A stretch of 25,680 nt of DNA, from the IMG/VR virus record IMGVR_UViG_3300046028_004529, positions 1 through 25,680 of that record; one strand, 5' to 3'. The notes under the pieces were generated by a model. That model was given only the letters and a program-made list of their open reading frames with translations. It did not search any database and was not told the origin of the DNA. How positions within the stretch are numbered: the stretch's first letter is position 1; every line of letters starts with the position of its first letter. Source of the stretch: a virus. Shown here piece after piece: positions 16,536 to 22,504 of the stretch. Made by a program: the position numbers and the translations under genes.

Positions 16536-17456
16536 TTAATCGTCACTTGCTAGTTTAGCGAAGTATGACAGGGATTCCTCATCGTCATCGAAGTTTACAT
16601 CTTGTTTAGGTGTTGGAACTGATGCGCGAGGCGCTGATGCTTGTACTGGTGATGAACCAATATCTTCATCTAGATCAACATTTTCTGCAGGCTTAACTGG
16701 TGCTACACCTGCTGAAAGAACCATAGTAAGTTTCTTCTTCAAATCATCATATGACTTAAAGTTCTTAGCATCCAAGAATGCTGTCAATGAATGTTGTTGA
16801 CTCCAAATCTTCTCAATGATTGAATCGTCATTAGAAATAGGACTTGGTGATTCAAATTCAGACTTATCATAATTACGATAGCCTTCAACATTACGAATCT
16901 TTAATTTGAAGTTTGCACCTGTGTCAAAGTCAAAAACATTAACTGGTTTCTCATCTTCAAACTGAGGATCAGCCATGTCTTTAATCTTATCCCAAATTTT
17001 CTTGCCGAATTTAAACAAGAAAACCTTGCCTTCATTATCTGGGCGAGATGGGTCTTTAACAACAAGAATGTTAGCGTAATATGTTAATTTACGCTTTTGT
17101 TTGCGAGCAACTTCTTTATTTGCTTCTGAACCTGAGTTCCACAATTCAGTATTGAGTTCTGAAACTGGGTCTTGTTTACCGATAGTGGTCAAAGAGTTCT
17201 CAATGTACCATTTACCTGTAGGTCCCTGAAATCCATGATTCCAAACACGAACAAACGGCAAGTCTTCACCTTGAGGTGGAGCCAAGAAGCGAATAACAGC
17301 ATAACCATTACCTGCTTTATCTACTTCTGGTTGCCAGAAGCGATCGTCTGATTTTTTAGAGTCGGATTGGGGATTTGCGATCTTTTCAACTTCTTTCATT
17401 AATGAATCGAAGCCGCCGCGAGATTTGCGTAGATCTGCTAGTGAAGTGTAAGCCAT
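16536..17456 (-). CDS. gp32: Single-stranded DNA-binding protein gp32
   Basis: The protein has 306 residues (T4 gp32: 301). It has the basic N-terminal LAST-like region (LADLRKSRGG), then the core: RFWQPEVDKAGNGYAVIRFL, FVRVWNHGFQGPTGKWY, LTYYANILVVKDPSRPDNEG and FKFGKKIWDKI. It ends with an acidic tail (FDDDEESLSYFAKLASDD). gp32 coats single-stranded DNA in replication, recombination and repair, and recruits gp59. The zinc site of T4 gp32 (His plus three Cys) is absent: H74 remains but the protein contains no cysteine. The leader has a tandem 11-bp repeat that may take part in translational autoregulation. Confidence 0.95.
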   Translation of the reverse strand: MAYTSLADLRKSRGGFDSLMKEVEKIANPQSDSKKSDDRFWQPEVDKAGNGYAVIRFLAPPQGEDLPFVRVWNHGFQGPTGKWYIENSLTTIGKQDPVSELNTELWNSGSEANKEVARKQKRKLTYYANILVVKDPSRPDNEGKVFLFKFGKKIWDKIKDMADPQFEDEKPVNVFDFDTGANFKLKIRNVEGYRNYDKSEFESPSPISNDDSIIEKIWSQQHSLTAFLDAKNFKSYDDLKKKLTMVLSAGVAPVKPAENVDLDEDIGSSPVQASAPRASVPTPKQDVNFDDDEESLSYFAKLASDD

Positions 17457-17474
17457 GATATTTCCTTTCGTATT

Positions 17475-17496
17475 GGCGTAGTATTTGCGTAGTATT
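17475..17496 (-). repeat. Tandem 11-bp repeat in the gp32 leader
   Basis: Two copies of AATACTACGC(A/C) lie head to tail 20-40 bases before the gp32 ATG, followed by a partial AATACG. The ribosome site AAAGGAA lies after them. The position recalls the unstructured repeat-bearing operator by which T4 gp32 represses its own translation. Confidence 0.5.
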
Positions 17497-17686
17497 AACG
17501 TCGTTTATTTTTTTGATTAGCGTATGCATAATCTAGTAGTTCATCAAATACATCATCGTCTTTTTGCAATGATGCTACATTATATATAATCTTTCGATGC
17601 TTGTCAATCTTTGAGGTGCCCTTTTCAACACGGCGCATTTTTTTCTCGCGCTCGTAGTAACCTTCATTCTTCTTTAACTTATTCAT
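17495..17686 (-). CDS. Small basic protein of unknown function
   Basis: I place the start at ATG 17686 (63 residues). The longer frame would need a TTG inside the preceding gene. The product is rich in Lys and Arg (MNKLKKNEGYYEREKKMRR), with a short acidic segment (KDDDVFDELLDYAYA) before a basic end. No domain is recognised. It sits between gp59 and gp32 in the same direction. The start lacks an obvious ribosome site, so either start could be wrong. The gp32 leader repeat begins at its stop codon. Confidence 0.55.
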   Translation of the reverse strand: MNKLKKNEGYYEREKKMRRVEKGTSKIDKHRKIIYNVASLQKDDDVFDELLDYAYANQKNKRR

Positions 17687-17700
17687 TTTAAAATAAAATA

Positions 17701-17937
17701 TTAAACATCTTTTGTTTTTCTTGCCTGGACTTTCATATAAGGCCAAGACAACATCCTCTTACTAATTTCTTTTTGACTATGCGCAACTTTAATTAAATAC
17801 CTTTGAGTTTCGGTAATTGCATTTTGTTGTTGCATTAATATTTCTTGCAGTATAGCCACATTTTCTTCTAATTTTTTAATTTTCTTATTAGAGTCAACTA
17901 ATTCTTCGTCTAAAGATTGCATCGTATTTTTCCACAT
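17701..17937 (-). CDS. Small coiled-coil protein of unknown function
   Basis: The protein has 78 residues (73 if the second Met at 17922 is used). Residues about 8-60 show heptad spacing of Leu and Ile (LDEELVDSNKKIKKLEENVA, ILQEILMQQQNAI), which predicts a coiled coil. The C-terminal RMLSWPYMKVQARK is basic with an aromatic patch. Similar short coiled-coil proteins with a WPY-like end lie beside gp59 in aquatic T4-like phages, from memory. It overlaps the gp59 gene by 44 bases, which suggests translational coupling with the replication genes. The function is unknown. Confidence 0.6.
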   Translation of the reverse strand: MWKNTMQSLDEELVDSNKKIKKLEENVAILQEILMQQQNAITETQRYLIKVAHSQKEISKRMLSWPYMKVQARKTKDV

Positions 17938-18496
17938 CTATAACTAGAAATGGTTTATATTTTTTAATGAGTCTGGAAATATCAGGCCACACTATTGTGT
18001 CATTAATTTCAGAATCAAATTTATTAATAAACCCTGTAAGCTTTTCCAAGATAACAAGGGTCTCAATACCAATTGTTTTTCTTAAATATGCCTTTATTAT
18101 ATATGGATGCTGACCTTTAGATACTACGAAAATAGACTTAGTATCTATACCAGAATCTTCACATTCTTGAATTAAATTGTCCAAATCTTGTGAGAAAGCA
18201 TACGATAAACTCTCAATTTTCTTTTTCCATAGTGTATATCGTTGTCCCGCTTCAATATCGAACATTCCTCCCCAACGATCACCTGACACAAAATTAGCAA
18301 CTAGGAAATTAGCAACTTCTTCATCGGTATAGTTCTTCGATATCTTTTTAATTGAAAATAAGTCTGTACGTTTAGCAAATGCTTGTCTACTTGCACGAAC
18401 TTTTCCTCGTTGTTTAATTACATCATAAGCATCTGTTGTAAAATGCAACTTTAGTGCAAGGTACATTTTATAAACTGAAAATTCATCCATTATCAT
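17894..18496 (-). CDS. gp59: Helicase loader gp59
   Basis: The protein has 200 residues (T4 gp59: 217). The N-terminal EFSVYKMYLALKLHFT, then FLVANFVSGDRWGGMFD and the C-terminal FINKFDSEINDTIVWPDI and IKKYKPFL match the gp59 family. gp59 loads the gp41 helicase onto gp32-coated forked DNA. The neighbours gp33 and gp32 keep the T4 order 33-59-32, with two small genes inserted before gp32. The start overlaps the gp33 stop (ATGA), so the two are translationally coupled. Confidence 0.88.
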   Translation of the reverse strand: MIMDEFSVYKMYLALKLHFTTDAYDVIKQRGKVRASRQAFAKRTDLFSIKKISKNYTDEEVANFLVANFVSGDRWGGMFDIEAGQRYTLWKKKIESLSYAFSQDLDNLIQECEDSGIDTKSIFVVSKGQHPYIIKAYLRKTIGIETLVILEKLTGFINKFDSEINDTIVWPDISRLIKKYKPFLVIDVEKYDAIFRRRIS

Positions 18497-18771
18497 AGTG
18501 GCAATTTGCCCCTTGGTCTCATATAATTTTGATCTTCTGCTTCGTTTTGAATTTTATCTTTAAGAGATTGATTAATTAGTTTAGTCACTGATTCTACATC
18601 AATATCTATATCATTGCAGTATCCAATTACTGCATCCATATAGCTAATTGATTCTTGTAATACTTTTTCTTCAATGTAGAGCGAAAATTCATTTGGCGAT
18701 CTAAATCTCTTAGTAATAATTAGAGCATCGGTTAATGTCTCTTCTGTGTTTGGGTCTAACATTTCTATCAT
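18493..18771 (-). CDS. gp33: Late promoter transcription coactivator gp33
   Basis: The protein has 92 residues (T4 gp33: 112). It is acidic and helical: NEFSLYIEEKVLQESISYMDAV is followed by YCNDIDIDVESVTKLINQSLKDKI and a final RPRGKLPL. The length, position directly before gp59 and helical pattern fit gp33. gp33 binds the RNA polymerase beta-flap and tethers it to the sliding clamp for late transcription. This fits the TATAAATA promoters in the window. It overlaps both neighbours by four bases, so gp33 is coupled to the bilin reductase gene just upstream. Confidence 0.78.
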   Translation of the reverse strand: MIEMLDPNTEETLTDALIITKRFRSPNEFSLYIEEKVLQESISYMDAVIGYCNDIDIDVESVTKLINQSLKDKIQNEAEDQNYMRPRGKLPL

Positions 18772-19442
18772 TCGATTTCTGGAAATAAGATTTCATCCAT
18801 AAAGTTTCTAAACACCTTTTCGTCGATGCCTAGGTTAATCATCATTGCTGGGGTATGTGGGTTCATCTTTTGAAACTTACAATAGTGATTATATCTCTCT
18901 TTGTATGATTCGCCGATTTTCTCCACTTGTCCTACATTATATAGGTAAACGTGTAAACTTTCAATAGCTAGATCGGCTAATTTGTCCAATTCTTCTTCTT
19001 CAGATATATTACCTGCCGCAATCATACCGGGACTAAAAATTTGAACAGCCCAGTCAGGCAACACCCTTGGCTTGTTCCATTCTAACTTAGATGAACGATC
19101 AACAAACCAATTGTATACATCGGAGTTTCCTGTTCTGGAAAAATCATGGAACGCACCTGTAATTTTGTTAGCTCCGCACACCACGTCAAATCCAAAGATT
19201 GGAGTTGGATCATCAAACTCTGGAAAAATTGTCATGTGCATAACCCAGATCTTTTTTGCTTCACGTGCATCTACAATTTCAATGTGCGCTCTACGATAAT
19301 TACGAGAAGTAAAAATATAATTTTCCCAAAGGTATCCGTTGCCTTGTTCTGCAGTATATTTTAATTCGTCATCTGTGTGTTGTTCCAATGTCTCAAGAAT
19401 ATTTTGAGACAGAGGAATCATTTTATCCCATACTAAAGACAT
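18768..19442 (-). CDS. pcyX: Ferredoxin-dependent bilin reductase, PcyX/PcyA type
   Basis: The protein has 224 residues, the usual size for this family. Core positions are visible: Glu55 in HIEIV, His69 in VMHMTIFP and Asp86 in PIFGFDVVCG. By my recall these match PcyA Glu76, His88 and Asp105; the His-Asp spacing of 17 is identical. PebA and PebS have Asn in place of this His, so this is nearer PcyA/PcyX. The C-terminal motif QKMNPHTP has Pro195 where PcyA has Asp in its QNDKT motif, a feature that bears on product choice. Such enzymes reduce biliverdin with host ferredoxin; phage PcyX makes phycoerythrobilin. The heme oxygenase gene ends two bases upstream. A ribosome site AAGGA lies about 15 bases before the ATG. 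Confidence 0.88.
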   Translation of the reverse strand: MSLVWDKMIPLSQNILETLEQHTDDELKYTAEQGNGYLWENYIFTSRNYRRAHIEIVDAREAKKIWVMHMTIFPEFDDPTPIFGFDVVCGANKITGAFHDFSRTGNSDVYNWFVDRSSKLEWNKPRVLPDWAVQIFSPGMIAAGNISEEEELDKLADLAIESLHVYLYNVGQVEKIGESYKERYNHYCKFQKMNPHTPAMMINLGIDEKVFRNFMDEILFPEIE

Positions 19443-19444
19443 TA

Positions 19445-19975
19445 TTAACTATATTCCTTAATGATATTAATATTATGATCAAATGCAACAATTGCTTCGG
19501 GCCCCATGGCATCATTGATTTTAGAACGTAATTCTCGAATCAATTCTGGCATATTTTCAAATTTATACATTGCACCCGATCCTGGTACTAATGTTGCTAA
19601 TTGCTGGCCGCCAAATAGATCGCCCATATGTCTAACATAAACGTGCGCCATTGCAGATTCTGCATTGTCAATACTCGACAAATAATTTATATAATTCATC
19701 GTAGATTCTTTAATAGTATATGCAGTTGGTAGGTCTGTTGATAATTCGTTAAAATCTTGTATTATTGCCGTTGTTCTTTTTAATCCCGGCATTGTAGTAA
19801 AAAGATTGAACGTTATTCCTAGACCTTCTTCTATAACATGATAGACTGCTGCTAGTTGAAACAAATAGTCTGTATATTTTTCTGTATCTACATTGTTTTC
19901 AAAAATAGATTTAATGAATGGCAAATTTTCTGCTTCATTATGTTTTTCTTGTGTTTGTTCTTTTAAGGTTGGCAT
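19445..19975 (-). CDS. ho1: Heme oxygenase (biliverdin-producing)
   Basis: The protein has 176 residues, shorter than cyanobacterial HO1 (about 240). The proximal heme ligand is His12 in TQEKHNEAENLPF. The distal-helix signature HVYVRHMGDLFGGQQL has Gly118, Asp119, Gly122 and Gly123 in the positions of the GDLSGGQ motif. The enzyme opens heme to biliverdin, iron and CO using electrons from ferredoxin. It should supply the bilin reductase encoded just downstream. The C-terminal membrane or tail region of longer family members is missing, so the enzyme is probably soluble. The ATG lies two bases after the stop of the membrane-protein gene and lacks a clear ribosome site, which suggests coupled translation. 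Confidence 0.93.
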   Translation of the reverse strand: MPTLKEQTQEKHNEAENLPFIKSIFENNVDTEKYTDYLFQLAAVYHVIEEGLGITFNLFTTMPGLKRTTAIIQDFNELSTDLPTAYTIKESTMNYINYLSSIDNAESAMAHVYVRHMGDLFGGQQLATLVPGSGAMYKFENMPELIRELRSKINDAMGPEAIVAFDHNINIIKEYS

Positions 19976-19977
19976 AA

Positions 19978-20283
19978 TTATTTAAATAAAATTAAAGCTA
20001 ATAGAGAAGCATGGATAATAAATCCTGCACCGATTGTTACAATGTGAAGCATATCTTTAAGAATAACTGCTCTCACAAATAGTAATGAAAGGCCTGCCCA
20101 GATAAACATAATAAGATCTACGGGAGGCATTTTATCTGATAATCCAGACATGATTGAAATCATTGTTGGTATAGTTGCGGCATGAATAAGGACAATTCCT
20201 ACCCATGAAATTGTTTCTGCGGTTGCAACAGTTAATGTTGTTTTGCAGTAATTAATAACGTCTTGTAATGTGGGATATTTCAT
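19978..20283 (-). CDS. Small membrane protein of unknown function, next to heme oxygenase
   Basis: The protein has 101 residues. Three hydrophobic segments are visible: about 24-46 (ISWVGIVLIHAATIPTMISIM), 53-70 (PPVDLIMFIWAGLSLLFV) and 79-100 (LHIVTIGAGFIIHASLLALIL). The short N-terminal part is soluble (TLQDVINYCKTTL). His33, His80 and His91 lie in or near membrane segments, but I see no basis for heme binding. I have the impression that similar proteins occur in pelagic T4-like phages but know no function. Its gene is coupled to heme oxygenase (two-base gap) and lies three bases after the SleB-like hydrolase, so it may belong to lysis or to the tetrapyrrole genes. Confidence 0.7.
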   Translation of the reverse strand: MKYPTLQDVINYCKTTLTVATAETISWVGIVLIHAATIPTMISIMSGLSDKMPPVDLIMFIWAGLSLLFVRAVILKDMLHIVTIGAGFIIHASLLALILFK

Positions 20284-20286
20284 AAT

Positions 20287-20817
20287 TTATCTGTAGAAAA
20301 TGTGGTTGCCAATTTTTGCGATTTGTTGACGTTTCCATCCAGGGGAAACGTATGTTGCATGATAATAAAGTGCATCGGTCAATCCTGCTAACCGGAATCC
20401 TTCAAGTAAAACTTTCTTAGCTACTTCATACGATTCTTTATAAGCAGATTGATGAATTGGTTTTGTCTTTGTAGAAGTTTCGCAATACCAACTGAATTGG
20501 CAGATCACCTTTTCATATACTATGTTCTTTTGATATACTACTTTGCAAATATCATTGGGGAACCCGGCATTTGCTGCTCTATTAAGAGTGACTTGTGCTA
20601 CAGCAACCTTGCCCTCAAATGGTTCACTTCTTGCTTCGTGGTAAATATTTTTTGCTAAACAGTCTAATTGTTGTTCCCTAACAGCAACTGTTGCAGTAGT
20701 GTCGTCAAAATTAGTTTGTCTTAAGTTTTGAAGTTTTAATGTCGTTACTTGTGTAAAAATTGAAATTAAAAATATTGCGGATACTGCTACTAAAAATGAT
20801 TGTGTATATGTTTTCAT
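20287..20817 (-). CDS. Cell wall hydrolase, SleB-like, with N-terminal membrane anchor
   Basis: The protein has 176 residues. An N-terminal hydrophobic segment (SFLVAVSAIFLISIFTQV, about 7-24) is a signal anchor or signal peptide. The catalytic domain from residue 52 follows the SleB/Hydrolase_2 pattern: CLAKNIYHEARSEPFEGKVA with the catalytic Glu61, VAQVTLNRA, and CQFSWYCE. The YYHATYVSPGWKR segment near the C-terminus is also typical. The family cleaves the peptidoglycan glycan strand as a lytic transglycosylase or glucosaminidase-like enzyme. The anchor suggests Sec-dependent export, like SAR endolysins. It opens the minus-strand cluster that runs to gp32 and starts just downstream of the tmRNA gene. 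Confidence 0.85.
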   Translation of the reverse strand: MKTYTQSFLVAVSAIFLISIFTQVTTLKLQNLRQTNFDDTTATVAVREQQLDCLAKNIYHEARSEPFEGKVAVAQVTLNRAANAGFPNDICKVVYQKNIVYEKVICQFSWYCETSTKTKPIHQSAYKESYEVAKKVLLEGFRLAGLTDALYYHATYVSPGWKRQQIAKIGNHIFYR

Positions 20818-20840
20818 CTGTTTGTAGATTAGTTAATAAA

Positions 20841-21155
20841 ATGGTTAGTTATTCTGTTACGAGGAAACTAACCGAAACCCTAGTCAGCGTTTAGGCTGCC
20901 AATGCGAAACGTGAGTCGTTTGCGTTTACTTTTTTTGCTTCTACGACCGGGTTACCCCAATCCTACGGGTTTCACATTCCCGTGCTGTCCACTCTGTTAC
21001 TCTTTGCCCTGTCGAAACTATGCACCCCCATCAAAAGCACACCATCTCTACTTAAAGTTTATCAGCAAGCCGACTCACAGTATGCTTTTGGTGGAGGTGG
21101 GGGGATTCGCACCCCCGTCCAGAACCTGTTTCTCTTTGCTTCATACAGCAATATT
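20841..21155 (-). ncRNA. ssrA: Circularly permuted two-piece tmRNA
   Basis: Minus strand, 5' to 3': an acceptor piece ends with a 5-bp T-stem (GGGGG/CCCCC, 21100-21104 and 21112-21116, 7-nt loop), the strand CACCTCC (21093-21099), A and CCA (21089-21091). After a 59-nt intervening segment, the coding piece begins GGGGGTG (21023-21029), which pairs with CACCTCC over 7 bp with one G-U. The 10 bases next to each acceptor strand (21080-21089 and 21033-21042) also pair, extending the helix in the precursor. The tag frame (20891-20938, resume codon GCA by inference) encodes AKKVNANDSRFALAA then TAA. tmRNA rescues stalled ribosomes and adds a degradation tag. The acceptor part before the coding part marks a permuted gene. 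Confidence 0.92.
20843..20873 (-). terminator. 3' hairpin of the tmRNA coding piece
   Basis: GGTTAGTT and AACTAACC form an 8-bp stem with a 15-nt loop after the tag stop codon. ATTTTATT follows on the minus strand. It may be the 3' end structure of the coding RNA or a weak terminator before the SleB-like gene. Confidence 0.6.
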
Positions 21156-21161
21156 TTATAT

Positions 21162-21189
21162 ATTATAACAGATTTTACGAAAAAGTCAA
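21162..21189 (-). promoter_or_regulatory. Sigma70-type promoter of the tmRNA gene
   Basis: TTGACT (21184-21189), a 16-base spacer and a perfect TATAAT (21162-21167) on the minus strand. Transcription would start near 21155, just before the acceptor piece. The -35 box lies inside the 3' end of the exonuclease gene. A host-type promoter would make the tmRNA early or constitutive rather than late. Confidence 0.8.
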
Positions 21190-21852
21190 TAAATTGTTGT
21201 CCATTTCGTAAGAATCTCGGCATTTTAGCAGTTCTTTGACCCAATTATCACGTTTTTCGACGAAAACTTGTGGATTTTCGTCTTCTACGGCGATAAGAAT
21301 GACCAATTTACTGATTGGGATACCCGTTCTTTCTTCATACATGATAGCATATGCCGCACATTGCATGAAGTAGCTATGAATCCATTCTTTTTTCTTCAAT
21401 TTGCCCGAAGTTTTAAAGTCGATGACTGCAAGTTTGCCTTCGTATTCACCGATGCAGTCAACTGTGCCTGCTAATCTTAGATGATCCGAGTATAATTTTT
21501 GTTCTTGCACATGAATGTTGTTAATTTTGTGCAATTCTGGCAAAATACTTGTGAAAAGTTCCTTTTGGAAGAAGGACATTTCCTCTATGGCGTTAGTATT
21601 GTTTAAATAATTCTCAATATACGCGTGTAACTTAGTTCCTCGTGTCGTAGCAGCTTTAGAAATTTTATTAGCTGCATCCTCACCGACTCTTTTACGCCAT
21701 TCCATGATGCCCTGTTTGCTTTGGGCACCGAGAATGGTTGTAATTGAAGGATATTGTTTGCCGTTAGGAGTTTTATAAAATCGTACACCATCTTCTCGTG
21801 TAATTTGTTCTAACGTATCAAATTTGTTCACATTAACATGATTAAATATCAT
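21175..21852 (-). CDS. PD-(D/E)XK exonuclease (MGME1-like)
   Basis: The protein has 225 residues. The nuclease core is visible: TTRGTKLHAYIE with His76 at 69-80, AGTVDCIG with Asp132, and VIDFKTSGK with Asp145 and Lys147. FMQCAAYAIMYEE gives the helix with the conserved Gln and Tyr. This matches the Cas4/RecB-type exonucleases of the MGME1-like group that are common in aquatic T4-like phages. The likely job is processing single-stranded or flap ends in replication or recombination. No Fe-S cysteine cluster is present. The gene is followed directly by the tmRNA, whose -35 box overlaps its last codons. Confidence 0.85.
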   Translation of the reverse strand: MIFNHVNVNKFDTLEQITREDGVRFYKTPNGKQYPSITTILGAQSKQGIMEWRKRVGEDAANKISKAATTRGTKLHAYIENYLNNTNAIEEMSFFQKELFTSILPELHKINNIHVQEQKLYSDHLRLAGTVDCIGEYEGKLAVIDFKTSGKLKKKEWIHSYFMQCAAYAIMYEERTGIPISKLVILIAVEDENPQVFVEKRDNWVKELLKCRDSYEMDNNLLTFS

Positions 21853-21855
21853 TAA

Positions 21856-22494
21856 TTATCCCTGTAAAATATCAACTGCGTGATTATAATGTTTAAGTCT
21901 ATCTTCTAATCCAATAAATCCACCATTAATCTTCTTTGTCATCATCTTAATATCTTGCGCATCTGCAAGTTCATTTAATTTATTTGCATTCCAGAACCAG
22001 CACGCAGAATTTAATGCATAATATGGTTGTACTAGAATATCGGGTTGTTCTAACAAGGTATGGTCATCAAAAAATGCCTCGGAGCATTTTGTGTAATTGT
22101 GTTTGCCGGTCAATTGAATCAATCCACGACCTCTAAACTTCCAGCCTTCACCGCTAGCTTCATCTCCGTTACCCATTCTATTTGCGTAGACTCTATTCGC
22201 AATTTTTTCAGGTTGTCTTGCATACTGCGCGGCAATCTGCGGGTTAGGGAAATACTTACCGAAGATCTTTTGCAAGCCGTCTGCACTATAGTTCAGATTT
22301 TCCTGCATAACTGCAAACCCACCTGATTCGTGTGCGCATTGTGCAATAAATGCCGATACTCGAGCAATATCATTGATACCATATTGCGGTAAAGTCTCAA
22401 CCATTGCCTCATACCATTCACTAACATTTTTTACTCTTGGTAATAAATGATGTACCTGCTCTTCTGTGAAATTAAAATCAAATCCGTCAGCCAT
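21856..22494 (-). CDS. Endolysin, glycoside hydrolase family 19-like
   Basis: The protein has 212 residues with no signal peptide. The GH19 features are AFIAQCAHESGGF with the catalytic Glu56, YANRMGNGDEASGEGWKFRG and GRGLIQLTGKHNY. They continue with PYYALNSACWFWNANKLNELAD and KKINGGFIGLEDR. Phage members of this family cut the peptidoglycan glycan strand and serve as lysis enzymes. A single catalytic domain without a cell-wall-binding domain is usual for phages of Gram-negative hosts. Lack of a signal implies that it needs a holin. The gene has a good ribosome site (AAAGGAT) and is three bases upstream of the exonuclease gene. Confidence 0.92.
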   Translation of the reverse strand: MADGFDFNFTEEQVHHLLPRVKNVSEWYEAMVETLPQYGINDIARVSAFIAQCAHESGGFAVMQENLNYSADGLQKIFGKYFPNPQIAAQYARQPEKIANRVYANRMGNGDEASGEGWKFRGRGLIQLTGKHNYTKCSEAFFDDHTLLEQPDILVQPYYALNSACWFWNANKLNELADAQDIKMMTKKINGGFIGLEDRLKHYNHAVDILQG

Positions 22495-22504
22495 TTTTTA
22501 TCCT

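Noticed and set aside
18768-19442. Assignment of the bilin reductase as PebS or PebA, as in cyanophages
   Set aside because: The His in the HMTIFP motif is kept; PebA and PebS carry Asn there. PcyX/PcyA type fits better.
21089-21120. Possible tRNA 3' half (T-arm, acceptor strand and CCA)
   Set aside because: No anticodon arm is present upstream, and the matching 5' acceptor strand lies downstream after a 59-base spacer, which fits a permuted tmRNA.
20902-21244. Open frames on both strands (plus 20902-21168 and 20982-21239, minus 21062-21244)
   Set aside because: They lie across the tmRNA gene, whose stems, CCA end and tag frame explain the sequence. The predicted proteins have no recognisable domain.
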